Source: Stratiolaelaps scimitus
Taxonomy: Eukaryota > Arthropoda > Arachnida > Mesostigmata > Laelapidae
DNA length: 64,000 bases
NCBI GenBank assembly: GCA_019614645.1
Contig: JABWDB010000034.1
Coordinates: 930,001 to 994,000, forward strand
Direction of reading: 5' to 3'
Below, piece after piece: positions 12,401 to 24,399 of this stretch. Within the stretch, counting starts at the first letter, position 1. Every line of letters starts with the position of its first letter. The notes under the pieces were generated by a model. It was not told the DNA's origin and made no database searches. It worked only from the letters and a program-made list of their open reading frames with translations. The translations under genes and the position numbers were made by a program.

Positions 12401-13538
12401 TTTTCAGCGCCAAACGGTGGAAGCTTTTCCACAAATATATGAAAGACCCTTTTCCTCAACTAACGAGCCCCAACCCCGTACAAACGATGAATCCCAATGC
12501 CATGATAGACCTTGCGCCATTTCGAAGCCTTGGAGCCTTGCTCTTGCTTGATTGAGGTCCACCATCGTGCCCACGATGTGTTCAGCGGCTTCCAGCGAAT
12601 AGAATTCCTGAAGTGAAACAATGAAGATCGTCCCATGACAGCCTGACCATCTACCCACCTTTCTCTGTAACAATTCCTTTCGGAGAGCTTTGACATTTTC
12701 CAACCTCTCTTCCTGCCTATGAATTGTTGAAAGGTCGCCAGGCGAACGAAGGGCGAATATTGACGGCGACTGAAATTTGATTCACATAAAAAACAAGGTC
12801 AAATTGGAACAAGCGAGTTGAACGTATATGTCTGTATAGCAGGTACCGCGATACTAACAATGAAGAAGCACATGTTGATTTTTAAATTGGCATACTCGAT
12901 AAGTCGCGACAAAACCAGGCGAAGCGAAGGTTAAATCTAAAGCGTCCCTTCACAGGCTAATTCATCGTCGCTTATATATATATATATATATATTATATAT
13001 TTATTATTATACGTTTATTTCTCAAGTTGAGTGTATGTGCAAACAATGAAATAAATATAATACAATAAAATGTAACATAGTATAGTCGGTATACGCATTA
13101 AATACTACATATTAGCATATATATATATATATATTACATACATTATTTATAGGCGCACGGGAATATGACGCTGGCCTTTTGCATAAACAACATTTTTAGA
13201 AATAATTTCTAAATCACAAATTATTTTTCATTTTGTTTTATCTCATATTAAATCTAATCCATGAAACTAGTCATACGCTCGTTATGATTAGTATGATCAT
13301 TATCACATCACCTATATGTCTCCGATATCATATCTACACTAATCATTTTACAACAGACGAGAGCCAAATGTGCTACAGTTAACGACAGATATGTGTACAC
13401 TTTAGCTACAGTTGCACTTACCTGCGGTCGAATCTCCCCCTCATCAGAGGCTATCCAGTGCGAAATCCCGTCGGCTCTCGGTCCGCAGAGCGCGAATAGG
13501 GCGGCCGCAAAAGCCGTCCGAAATCTCAACAGCGTCAT
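9412..13538 (-). CDS. TTC17: TTC17-like tetratricopeptide repeat protein, eight coding exons, short form
   Basis: Coding exons in transcript order: 13538-13422, 12769-12659, 12005-11931, 11825-11622, 11342-11199, 10935-10707, 10250-10084 and 9846-9412. All are GT/AG with matching phases, giving about 493 residues. The protein opens with a signal-peptide-like MTLLRFRTAFAAALFALCG followed by SHWIASDEGEI, the N-terminal signature of TTC17. Next come ELDLYVSTVVPFES, QPDCTRYMGLDFSMHAYEHL and GVRERANL. Three TPR units (about residues 218-345) include TAFNLAALYWREKG, KDIALISLANVLHRA and NIYAVLAEYNKSEICYENML. Vertebrate TTC17, linked to actin organisation and ciliogenesis, is about 1,140 residues with a second TPR cluster. 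Here the last exon becomes a Gly/Ser-rich linker and meets a stop at 9412-9414. A possible GTGAGC donor at 9458-9453 would skip that stop, but I find no downstream exons. The start ATG (13536-13538) is the first in frame that precedes the signal peptide. Confidence 0.88.
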
Positions 13539-14638
13539 TCTGGCAGCACTCGCTAGCACCGCGCCAGTGCTTAATCAGCCATGAGCTAATCGCACCCGAA
13601 GCATGCAGAGTGTCCCTAGTGCACTACTGTGGCGGCGAGGGCACGAATTTTTCGGTTGGCACCGAGCATCGAAATTTTGTCCATTCCAACTCGTACAGAA
13701 CGAGACACACTCACACACAAATACAGAAGACAGCAAATGCCCCGTATCACAGATAGATGTGTATATATATATATATGTGTATATATATATATATGTATGT
13801 ATATATATATATGTACATACAGACAACTCCACTCCAAGAGAGAGATTTAAACTCCACCAGAAGCAGCACACAAGTGTCGATGGAGGGGGCCGGCGCGGCT
13901 CGATGGTTACCGCGGGTTCTCCGACGACTCGATGGCCTCTGTCAGCGACGAGGACGATGCGAGGCGCGCTCAAAGCTCAGCGCTGTGCCGTAATCTGCAA
14001 TCGTAACGGGGAACCCGTTTATTCGACTAGCCTACGGCGTTTCATGACGTTTCCATCGTATTCACGCATGGGACTGCGACAGATCGGCAGGCCTTAATTT
14101 GCCGTGTCAGTGTTTCACAACAGCGAACAATTGTCGAAATGCTACACGACGTTAGCGAAGAGCGAATTCAATCTTCTTTGGTGTGTGATGACCAAAAATG
14201 TGCCCATGTTGTTGTTGTTCCTGTTGTTTCTCTTTCTTCCGCCGCTGCTGCTGCTGCTGCTGTTGACAATGTGATTTCTCGATGGATTGAAAGGAAGAGA
14301 TAGATCCGACTGAACGGCTGGTACCCCTTGCTTTGTCGACCCTCGCCTATCTCACCGCCGACGCAGCCGCATCGAGCGCCATCAAGTGGCATCAGTGGCC
14401 GTGTCTGTTGTTCATGCCGCCATCAAGAGTCGTTCGTCGGGACCGACAACACACAAATGTAAGTTGTATCTCCGATCCGCCGTGATGACACGGTTTATTT
14501 CGATATATATATATTTTGCTATTATATTTTGTGAATAAACAAATCGAACTTCGGTAGCCGATGCCGCTGAGATTTCGAGCCGAATCAAGGGCACAGATTG
14601 GCACCGGCTCGCCGCTTGCTCAAGCCGCCTAACAAGCC
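13539..14638. other. Divergent intergenic region between TTC17-like and transposase-derived genes
   Basis: About 1.1 kb lies between the two head-to-head start codons and should hold both 5' UTRs and promoters. It contains a compound (TA)n/(GTAT)n tract at 13757-13820 and a (GCT)n run near 14240. I cannot name a core promoter motif. Confidence 0.5.
13757..13820. repeat. Compound (TA)n microsatellite with GTGTA and GTATG interruptions
   Basis: Three TA blocks are separated by GTGTA, GTATGTA and GTACATA. Confidence 0.93.
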
Positions 14639-15895
14639 ATGTCCAAGCCTGGACCGTTTCGCCGTGCGCCGGCGATTCTCAAGCGGCGCGCACAGCCGCC
14701 ATCGGTTGCAGTTGTGGCTGGTGGCGGCAATGGGACACGTACCTCTCTGCTCGCGAAAAAGCCCCTCGTCATCGAGGTGAAATTGCAGGATGCTCCACAG
14801 TATTTTCTCGACGGTGACCCGGGTGCTGCTGATGGTGGGGGTGCTACCCCAACGGTGATTTTCGACAATCACGCTGCAGCAGCTTTTACCACAGCAGCAA
14901 CCGCAGCAACAGCCGAACCAGTGGTAACAAAGACGATATCGACGAGTCGGACGACGGGCAGTTCGACTCTAACTCGCGCTCCCACTGTGAGTACGGCTGG
15001 GTGCGTAGCTGGATACGACCTGTGCAATCGGAGACTCTTGCAGACTGAACCGTGTGAACCGTCAGGTGGCTGTGGAGAACAGAGTGTGGGGCTGTCCGCC
15101 GCGACCGACGGTGACGACCCATCTTATGACGACGCCGAGCTGGACGTCTGGGATATCGAGATTAGCGCCGATGATCAGCTACCGCCAAAGGATTCGGTGT
15201 CGACCCAGGTAGATTTCCCGAGCCGAGCGGTGACCGCGCTCACGCGAAGGCTGATTGATCATTGCGGCAGGGTGTCGCCAGTTCTAGCTAGCCGAGCGGC
15301 ACGAGAAGATCTTGTGGACAAGTTAGGCACGATCGTCGACGACGCAGCGACCTCTACGAAGGCTAGATTCCTACTCGAGCAGATCCTCTCGTACAAATCT
15401 AGGGTCGCCCATCACTCGTCGTTCATGGCGCGCCACTCGAAAGTTCTCATGGAGATCTCTCCGAAGGCGTATCGCCATCTGAAGTCCGCTGACGGATCGG
15501 GCCTACTGACGCTACCCAGTAAAGCGACCCTGCGAAATCGTTACCCCGATGTCGCCTGTGCCACCGCGCCTCCGACCGTCAACAGCGCTCAGTCAGATGA
15601 ACCGCAGCATTATCAGCAGCATCCGTCGCAGCATCAGGTACTCACAGCTATGAGTACTGGTGAGCTCGCTGAAGAGCAGGTGGTTCTGGAGGTGGCGCAG
15701 GGCCCGGTCGACGCGGGGGACGGTGTCGAAACGGATCAAGTGATGGAATCCGAGGCCATCGGGACGGTGGGAATCCACGAGGTTGTCGGTCAGACCCCGA
15801 CATACTATTATGTTGTACCTGGCGGCGATGAATCGGTTCTGCTGTCGAACGTTATCATGGACCATCATGTTGAGCAGGTTGGGGAGCCGACCTGA
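14639..15895 (+). CDS. Intronless protein with a P-element/THAP9-type helix-turn-helix region
   Basis: A 418-codon open frame starts at ATG 14639 (an in-frame TAA lies just upstream) and is strongly GC-rich at third positions, unlike the AT-rich flanks. Residues about 240-305 resemble the N-terminal helix-turn-helix block of P-element/THAP9-like transposases: FLLEQILSYKSR, then SPKAYRHLKSADGSG (274 onward) and LLTLPSKATLRNRYPD. In those transposases this block follows the THAP zinc finger and precedes the RNase H-like catalytic domain. Neither domain is visible here. The N-terminal 180 residues are Ala/Thr/Ser-rich. The C-terminus is acidic and ends in YYYVVPGGDESVLLSN and HHVEQVGEPT. An intact frame with no transposase suggests a domesticated DNA- or protein-binding gene, but the family call rests on one short region. 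Confidence 0.65.
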   Translation: MSKPGPFRRAPAILKRRAQPPSVAVVAGGGNGTRTSLLAKKPLVIEVKLQDAPQYFLDGDPGAADGGGATPTVIFDNHAAAAFTTAATAATAEPVVTKTISTSRTTGSSTLTRAPTVSTAGCVAGYDLCNRRLLQTEPCEPSGGCGEQSVGLSAATDGDDPSYDDAELDVWDIEISADDQLPPKDSVSTQVDFPSRAVTALTRRLIDHCGRVSPVLASRAAREDLVDKLGTIVDDAATSTKARFLLEQILSYKSRVAHHSSFMARHSKVLMEISPKAYRHLKSADGSGLLTLPSKATLRNRYPDVACATAPPTVNSAQSDEPQHYQQHPSQHQVLTAMSTGELAEEQVVLEVAQGPVDAGDGVETDQVMESEAIGTVGIHEVVGQTPTYYYVVPGGDESVLLSNVIMDHHVEQVGEPT

Positions 15896-17359
15896 GTTGG
15901 CGAACCTGCGGACGATTCATTTGCCGATCATTTGTTTGTTCATCTTCCATAGGGCTGAATTTCAGAATCAATGTAAGTGAGATATGTATATATATATATA
16001 TATATATCTATATATTATATATATATATATGCATAGTCGTGTAAATAAATTTGTTGAATTTTCATGTTGCTGTACAATACATATTGTATTATTACGGTAG
16101 TTCAATTCACCTTTTTGGCAAAGCGCGTACGCTAATCGTGTTCACGTTGTGTATTTCTTACTTTGTCATAGACAGCACACGGTGTAGTTGGTCGCACGCA
16201 ATGAAACTGCGCGCCCATAACGTGAGAGCAGATTGTGGAATATTATATTTATGCTAGCACTATTTATAAGCTAATGGGGATTATGGTGTTGCGCTGGCTG
16301 GAACAAATCGCATATGAGCTATGGCAACTATACCGTATTAAACAGTAACGCAGCATATGATAACATGCGCATGTCATTACTCGCGGTCACCATCAAAAGT
16401 GTGCTGCATAGACCTATCTGTATGAAATGATTATATTCAGGCGGCCGATAGATCACTGATCCATCATTGGAATTGTTCAGCTTGACGAAACGCATCGGAA
16501 ACACGTGAGAAAAGTATCAATCTCTCAACCGATTGCGGCTCATGATTCGTCGGGCTAAATACATGTAAACGCACTTTGTTCAAGGCGAATAAAAATATAG
16601 AGAGATCACATATGAAAAAATCGTCTTTTCATATTAGAGGAAAATTCTGGCTGGCCGACAGCTTTTTCAATCCCGGTGTGGAGTCTGGGGTTTACTATTA
16701 TCGGCACCAGCTGCGTGAATGAGATCAATTTCATATTGTGAATGGTGTTGTTTCCGGTTAATTTGTATGGTACGAACACACGATTATGTTCTCAGATCCT
16801 TTTTCGGATCAGCCAGCCTAAACCCATACACGAAGAACATGTTGTTACAATTAACGTGCGTGACAAAACGTCAAAACTCTTTGAAGTTGAAATGCTAGCT
16901 AGCGCATGAACCAAAATCACTAAGAGGCCTAAAAGTAGATCGTAAACGATTTGTCTTTATAATATAAAGAGCACTTAGTCATCATTACTAACAATAATTA
17001 TTTATACTACCTAATATATATATATATATATATAACGAACTAGTATTTTTTAATGAACACCTTTTCAGGATGTATCAGGTTCAATTTCTGGGGGAAAAAA
17101 TCAACATTAAAATCGATATGTTAAAAGCAGTCCCATTACCGTGAAGCTGGCTCAATCGTTGTGAGTAACCGGTGGGTTTGCAATGAACAATTCATCACCC
17201 CATAGTCATCCCATAGCTGATATTGTAAGAAGACAAAAATGCCAAATATATTCGTATGCATTTATCTCGCCGTTTAACAATTGGTATTGTATTTGGATTT
17301 TAGCGAAAATTGCTCGAATTTCTTCAGTCCTGTCAAGAATCAAGATCTGACTATACGCG
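15896..17359. other. Intergenic region, no gene recognised
   Basis: AT-rich, with TA runs at about 15987-16030 and 17012-17033. No coding frame with recognisable content. The promoter and 5' UTR of the UPF0488 gene should lie at its right end. Confidence 0.5.
16044..16049 (+). promoter_or_regulatory. Polyadenylation signal AATAAA downstream of the transposase-derived gene
   Basis: AATAAA lies about 150 bases after the stop codon at 15895, following a (TA)n stretch. The position suits a short 3' UTR. Confidence 0.4.
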
Positions 17360-18394
17360 ATGTCGGAGTCTGTGCCGAGTGACGAAGAACAATTTGAGAA
17401 GGAGCTCGACTGGTGTATAACCGCCCTTCGGAAGACCTTCAAGAAGCCTCAACCCTCGAGAGCTGAAATACAATCTGTGGTGAATGCACTTTCGGTAAGT
17501 TAGTTCCTTTAGCGTACCCTAACGTGTGAACAGGAGAACACTCAGCGTAGCCTTAAGTATCGACATCGTTGTAACGGTAACTCAATAAACATTTGGCTGA
17601 TGCGAACATATACATGTGTATGACAATCTGTAACGCATTCTGGACACTACAGCTCTATCTTTGAATAATTCCTCGTTGCTAAACAGCTGTTAATCGAATC
17701 CTAATGTTTGAGTCATACGTTTGTCATCCACTAGATATTGGAGAGCAAAAAGACGCCTATAATCAAGAAACGGATCGCTATGCGAAACTCCCTGGGCGAC
17801 TATCGTGCCAAGATGGCAGAGGAGGAGCAAGCTCTAGCTAAGAAGATCTTAGCGGGCGCCCACCAGTTTGCCGAGTTCGACGACAGCGCTCGTCCATCGC
17901 CTGATGCGCGGGCATTGCGTGTCCACAAGTCCCCTTCGACGCCGCCGTCAGAGCCGCCGCCGGCTCGGCACTCCTCTGTCTCCACGTCGCTGACAGCCTC
18001 GCCAGCCGCGTCGTCGTCAGCGACCTCGTCAAAATCGTCGACGCCCTCACCCGTGAAACCCTATCCAGTGTCTCCACCGAAACTTTCCGAGACATCGTCT
18101 ACGGGATCACCTTCGAATGTCTGCACCGAGTCGCCATCGAAGTCTCCGCCGGGGTCGCCGGTGAAGCCTTCTCCAGAATCACCGTCAGAACTACCTCTAG
18201 TGTCGACTTCGAAGCCTTCCTCGAAATCGCCCTTAAGACCGTTGTCAGAGGCACTACCAGAGGAACCTTCTGCCGAGTCGGCGTGCACACAAGCACAAAG
18301 CAGCCGTACGCCGAACGAGCGCGACGGCGGCCACGTTGAGCAACCGTTTGCGTTCAATTTCGACATTCCTCCTGAAGATCTTGAAACACGTTGA
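17360..18394 (+). CDS. UPF0488 family protein (C8orf33-like), two coding exons
   Basis: Exon 1 is 17360-17494 and exon 2 is 17735-18394, joined in phase 0 through a 240-bp GT-AG intron, giving 264 residues. The N-terminal third matches the UPF0488 signature: FEKELDWCITALRKTFKKPQ, then KKTPIIKKRIAMRNSLGDYR (exon 2) and KMAEEEQALAKKI. Human C8orf33 shows the same ELEWC ... KRQ-M-S-FGDYRA-M order. The C-terminus FAFNFDIPPEDLETR corresponds to the family's short FxFNF ending. Between them (about residues 95-205) is a long Ser/Pro/Glu-rich segment of SPxK/SPxS repeats, which is lineage-specific in appearance. The molecular function of the family is poorly known; it is probably nuclear given the basic and acidic low-complexity composition, but that is inference. 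The start ATG is the first in frame with the conserved block. Confidence 0.88.
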
Positions 18395-19074
18395 ACGGAA
18401 ACGGTCGCCGAGACGTGTGGTATCGAGACGAAAGTTCGATTCGACGAGCAACAAATCGACAAGGGTTCGTGGATTCGTACCGCAAAAAAACATCTAGTTA
18501 TCCAGCCGGTCCATATCACACCGCTAGAGTAGATACAGAGAGAAGAAGGAGTGACGAAGCAGTGTAACTCGCAGTGTACATACACAAAATGTATATAGAT
18601 ATCCCTCTTGTATTGTACAAAGCAAACGATACCTAGGTTTTTCTCTCCACCGCTGCGCCACAGGCAAGCTGAGTCGAGGGAGGCTAAGCTGTAAGCAGTA
18701 ATTTCGACATATGTGTGTACAATCGTTGTGTATAGAGATACTCCATTGGTCGGCGAGCGAGATTTTCTCGCGAATGTTTTCTATACGCTGTTTCCAATGA
18801 ATAACGTTGATGATTATGAAGACGTGGATCGATGGCGTATTGTTATTTGGCTGTTGAATAACTGTTGAATGAATCGCAGGGTCGGAAACAATGTACAGAA
18901 TATGGGATGAAATATATATATATTTCATCGACACCGTTTAGGTATCGATGAAAGAACCCGCAGAGCTAACGTGCTCCACAGGGTCAAATGCATGATATAT
19001 CAATTATTTGAAGCTGTTCAATGTTGTCTGTTTCTCAACAATTATATCACTACAAAGGTTGAACGTGTTTTTTT
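18395..19074. other. 3' flank of UPF0488 gene
   Basis: Probable 3' UTR followed by non-coding DNA. No further coding frame is supported. AATAAA occurs at 19609-19614, beyond the SINE. Confidence 0.4.
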
Positions 19075-19215
19075 TGTTGGTTTATTAAAAGAACAGCCGT
19101 TGTACCGTGCTTAGGTTCTGTAGATATATCACCAAGTCGAATGGGAGTCGAACCTGGGGCCTTCGGCTCTGTAACAGCCCGAGACTTAGTCGTCGGAGCC
19201 ACCACGCGGGCGGCT
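19075..19215 (-). mobile_element. tRNA-derived SINE, copy 1
   Basis: Read on the minus strand it starts with CCCGCGTGGTGGCTCCGACG (A-box-like). It contains the Pol III B box GGTTCGACTCC (plus 19144-19154) and ends in CTTTTAATAAACC next to a T-rich run on the plus strand. The tail matches copies at 41.2 and 51.3 kb, and the head resembles theirs (GCGCGGTGGC...). Stem pairing for a functional tRNA is not preserved. Confidence 0.75.
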
Positions 19216-19974
19216 GAGTTCTCTAACAAAGAGAACACTCCCTGATGGTATTGTTGAGTACAAAATAGGTGCAACACAATGGCACTTTGTTGCATACTCC
19301 TACGTTCGAGAAGTCCTTAAAACGTATGACAGAGTACAAAGGAGACCTTAATATGTACGTGACCTTAACTCGTACCGGAACGCTGCAAATTGTCGACAGA
19401 AGAAGAAATTCTGCAAGCAATTTCGCTCATTTTTAACTCCCCGGGGTGTACAATATATCGAGTCATATTCGGTGATCTGAGGGGAGATTCGACTCATGTT
19501 TTACCTTCACCTTCTTCGACAGCGGTGTTTTGTGTCGGTAAATCTGTGCGCGTTTTGTACACGACATGAACATTTTAGAGGGACATGTTGAGTGTCAGGC
19601 ACCGAAAGAATAAATGTCTGCTGTGACGCGTTTTTGTTTCTCTCTAAATATAAAGCTCTGTTTATTTATGCTAGTTTGTAGTTGATTTATTCCCCATAGT
19701 CACATCATGTAGAGCTGGTGTACACGTTGGCGGCAGCTTTCGCCCCTGTTTAGTTGTATGAAGCGATTCAATTTGAATAGTTTCTAACAGAAACATAGAT
19801 GCATGTATATATATATATAATATATATATATTCTGCTGACCCAAAAAAAGCGGCATGCATATCTGTTTCGATATCGGCTGAGTCAGTTAAAACAAAGATT
19901 ATTTTATTATTGGTTAGAGGTATGCACCTCCTTTATTTATACACTGGTCGCAGGTTCTTTCTGCAGCTTTTTTT

Positions 19975-20283
19975 TTGGCCTGGACCGAATTTTCAGTTGG
20001 CCAGGACCGAGTTCATGAAGGGCTTGACGAACCCATAGTCAAGTTTCAGCACCACCACGAGTTTCACCATGTGTTTCGTGGGCGCCCAGGACCACCGCTA
20101 CAGCGCCGAGAAGGCAAGCAACACCTTGTTGCTGACCTTGTTTTGTTCATGATTCTAGGCGTTTACGATCGACACTGCCAACACGTGCACAGAAGGCACA
20201 GCTCACAAACGACGTGCTTGGTCAATCCGGTGATTCCCGCTCTGGGCGAGGTGGATATCTCGAGGTATATGTTGTTCCTCTAA
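19975..20283 (+). other. Coding-like but unassigned segment
   Basis: The plus strand is open for 102 codons. The minus strand also shows protein-like stretches in one frame, broken by stops, for example HMVKLVVVLKLDYGFVKPFM before a stop near 20000. GC content and codon texture differ from the AT-rich surroundings, which suggests a decayed or processed gene copy. I could not name the parent gene. Confidence 0.2.
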
Positions 20284-23021
20284 TCGATCACTGCTGTTCA
20301 CTTGAGTCACTCTGAAGTATATCGATGCGAGTGGCGACCAAATAGTGAGTTTCTTTATGATGAACTCGCAGACATCACTCGTATTTAGTATTTGTAGCCT
20401 TGTTTAATATGTGTATAACAGATATCTTCGCTTGTGGCCGATCCGGCCATCGTTGTTTTTCAGTGGTTGATTCTTAATCCCCTCTCACGGAAACATTCTC
20501 CACCAACTTCCGAAGGGCATCGGTCATCCGGACAAGGGTCAGCTTTAGCGTTCATAAGGAGGACGATGAGATAAGGTGACATTAGATACGAGGCGACTGT
20601 TCCGATACGCGGTGAGCGAGCGCAAATGCAGCAAACGAATGCAATATTACTATAGGAGCTGTTCGTTTGTTCGTAAATTATATCACCCCAATACCTCAAC
20701 GAGAGACATTCGTCGTCGTTGTTGTCGAACCAACTTTCATTTGCAAACTTCGAGATTAGCGTGCGAGCGTAATACTTACCGGAGCGATAGCTGTTGGAAT
20801 CAGATTGAGCCTATGATGTCGTATTGTAAGGACGACAATTATGGACGGGATGCATCTCAGTAACGTATTTCAATGTAAATAATTAATATACAAAATAATA
20901 GCAAACACACACACACATGATACCTGCGGAAGACTTGACTGTCAGCTCTCCAGTGAGCTGAGATTGCTATTTACTTACGTACGCCGAAACGCCGCTTCGT
21001 AAGATCGCTGCGGTGGTGGTGGTGGGAAGGGCCTATCAAACAGCTTAGAAAAATCGAATGATATACAGTCGAGGTTTCACGTTCTATTAAAAATAAGATA
21101 TGCCCAGTCCCGTGTCGTGTTCTGAACCAGCTGGTTGGCTGTTGATTTGGCTCTAATAATACCCTGTCAGTCATCGTCAAATATACTTTTCTGGATGAGA
21201 TAATATACAATGCGAACGTAGAATCTTCTCTAATATGACACATGCTGTTGAGCCCTGGGCCGCCGGCCGGCGTGATCGGCCCACAAGGCTCTTACAAAGT
21301 CCTGGGAGCACATCCTAAAGAAATACATTATGCCATCAACGATCACGACTCTTAACTTAGTTTCCTCACGATTTCGACAGTTGGCCTCGTTGAGTTCTTC
21401 CGAGAACAAGGTTCGATTCCGATCGCCTCCTCGGCTATCTTGAGAATGACCATACTTCGAAAATCAGCTTTCTACGTCATAGGGTGAGAACTTGCCTTTA
21501 ACATTAGCTAACGAAACACCGACTATATATCCTGCTACAATATAACTACCTAATTGATAAAACAACAAGCAATTGTATTACGTTCTTTTAAGAGAATGAT
21601 CTTTATTTCACATACGACCACTGTTATCATTATGATGATTATTATTATTATTATTATTAGGTGTTCTCCTTTGTATCATCGTCCTTCATCAGTGTTTATT
21701 TGGTCTACTCTTTTATGTCTTTTGCCTTAAATATTGTCCTCCCTTTCCGCGTACCCCTCGATATCTCTAGACGTCACTAAATCGTCGACAGTTCCTTGCT
21801 TGCTGTACTGTGTACTTCAATATCGTCATGTTATTTACGTTCCTTCGAGCTCGCGTGGATACCATTTCTACTCTACCCCTTCAGCAATAATGTACGAATG
21901 AGGTAAACGAGGTGACGACTCCGTTACTTCAGGCGCCTCGGCCTATTTGTCCTACACGCATTTCAATACGCCCCTATACAATCGTCGGTCGTCAAGTTAT
22001 TTGTCGTCATATCACATCTGTGAATGTGAATTCATTAATCAAGGGCCTCAGTGTCTTGGAGTACACTGGCTGTATGCACCGACACACGTTGAGTCCATGT
22101 TGAGCAACATGATGGGGGGGCAATTTGCGGACGAGTTGACAGCAATTATATATATATATTGAATATAAAATCACATGCATTTTCCGATATTTAACAGTGT
22201 TTGGTTTACAGTTTCGTATGATCGTGGTTATAAAATAGTTAGTATAATATTTAAGGTTAATATTTCCTCGAGTGTATTGTTATCGTGTCGCCGCTTCGCT
22301 CTCGATTCACTCGTCAGTATTCGTAATAGAAAGGCTGATACTTGACGCTCTCCCAAACTGGGAACGAGCTTGTACTTATTATGAATTTCCTATTGCGCCT
22401 ATGAATCTTTGCGGGAAAGTGGTCTTCAAAGAGCGTCACTTCGATGGTTGGCGAAGAGCTGGCGTAATTTCCAGAAGGGAACATATATGCGTGCAGTCCT
22501 TTCAAAAGAGTCATATTAAGCAATGGGAACGGGATGAAAAATGATCGATCTTCCATATGGCCTTCCTGCCTTTGATGAGGGCCTAACTTTCGCTTATCGC
22601 GTAACACTCTCTGTCATAATCTGGTGGGTGTCCTACCCACACCGTTACAATGTCTTGATACAATTACCATACTACAAATAGGCACTAGCTCATCATGCCA
22701 TTTATTCACACCCGCGCGAAGCGTTCAAATTGACGTTCAGATCTGTTGTCGTGCTGATAACGACATGTTATAGAATCGAAAATCAAAACTATTATTATTT
22801 ATATTATTATTATAATGGTGATGGCGACTAATTGTCATTAGTTCCGACGTAATAATAATCATCATCAAGTGGCTATTAATTGCACAACTCTCTCTCTCTC
22901 TCTCTCCCCGTGGTGCTGAACTGCGTGTCAAAAAATAGGCACAATGTATTAATGTAGTCCTGCCTGCTGACTAACAACGATTTGTTCATTATTCAGTATC
23001 GTGTACGAAGTGCTCCTCAAC

Positions 23022-23252
23022 TTACAGTGACGTCGGTGTAGATACCATGACAGCTGTGTACTTGTTTCCGGATTGTCCTCCTGATTTCTTCAATTTCTCG
23101 TATGCTTCTTGCTGGGAAGCGAGCGTGTTTATATGTTTCCAGCATTTGGGTATCTTGTGCTGTCTTTCGCTGTGTCCTTTATCAAGACTGGGCACATCTA
23201 TTTCTTTCGCGCGTATGTTCATCCTTACACGGTCATTGTTAAGCGCTGACAT
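23022..23252 (-). other. Unassigned open frame, possible single exon
   Basis: Minus-strand 76-codon frame rich in Lys, Gln and charged residues (IPKCWKHINTLASQQEAYEK, then LKKSGGQSGNKYTAVMV), flanked by a possible GT donor (GTATCT) after TAVM. Its composition is protein-like, but I recognise no family and found no partner exon. Confidence 0.2.
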
Positions 23253-24198
23253 CAGCGTACCTACCTATTTGAGCCGACGATAAGCCAGTTACCGTCTTGA
23301 AATTCACTCAGTCTCGATTGGCCGCTCTCTCTCTCTATCCGAACTCACACACGCTCAAACACACACCCACCCACACACACACACACACAGAGAAACAGCC
23401 AGACACACACTCATATATCAGTCTCTCATAATAGCTGGGAGTTCGGCGGTTTTCTATTCCTCTCTTTGCGATCCTAACGGTGTGTACTTGTTAGGTCGTG
23501 CTTGCCTGCCGGCCGGACGGCCTATTCAGCTCGGACGTGGCCGGACTGCACGAGGAACACTACGCTATACGTTGTCACGGCTGCGTCGGTCAGAAGCGTT
23601 TTTGTTTTTGATTTCCACTTTATCCTCATTTTTATATTATACATACGCGACTTCCCCCCGGGCCTCCGGCAGCCTCCAGGGCCGCGCGGTGAACCGGGGT
23701 CTGCTGGATTCCAGCACCATCCTATAGATACAATTCGCTGGTTCCGGGGTCGAACATACAACTTCTCTACGCTGTGATTCGACTCATTGTATGATTTTTT
23801 TCTTCTTTATCATTGTCGGTCGATGTTCGTTGCTTATCCACAGTCTACCCATTATTCAAGGCTTGGCTGACCTAATATAACTCGAATGTTATATGTATAT
23901 ATAGTTCGCACCATGCTTTTTCAGTTCGTTTTCTCGATTTTCCAAACAGAGAACAAATTTCCTTGTGCCTAACCTCAAAGGCGATACAGTCCTTACACCT
24001 CAACGGCGTTCCATGGATCTGCCGAATGTGTGCATTCACTCAGGCCTTCCCGCCTTTCCAGCCGAGCGCATTCTCTTCTACAGATCCACTGGGTCGTGTT
24101 GAGACCAACGAAATGACATCGAGGTATCTACGAACTAAAATGCTCGTTATCTTTTTTGTTAATTTTTTATAATTTTCCGCCGTAATCATTAGTTTTCC

Positions 24199-24399
24199 AT
24201 GATGGTGCCGATCAATCGACGTTCAGTGAATGTCTGGATTTTTGTTTTGTTTTCTGTTTTATGTTATTATACCTGTGTGTGTGAATTTCCGCCACAGAAT
24301 GACAAGTTGAGTACGGACGTCGTCACTCCGAACTTGGTCAATACTCGAGTACGTGTTCATTGCAATGGAGGAAATTCTGACTTTCATATATATGTATAA
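24199..24399 (+). other. Possible small secreted-protein open frame
   Basis: A 66-codon frame starts MMVPINRRSVNVWIFVLFSV, a good hydrophobic signal-like segment, followed by polar residues. No similarity is recognised, and AT-rich DNA often yields such hydrophobic frames. Confidence 0.15.

Noticed and set aside
19130..19215. True tRNA gene at the B-box-like sequence (also at 41.3, 42.8 and 51.5 kb)
   Set aside because: A and B boxes are present but acceptor and anticodon stems do not pair, and shared non-tRNA tails mark three of these as SINEs.
23340..23420. Possible CRISPR or spaced repeat
   Set aside because: It is an imperfect (CA)n microsatellite without spacers; the genome is eukaryotic.
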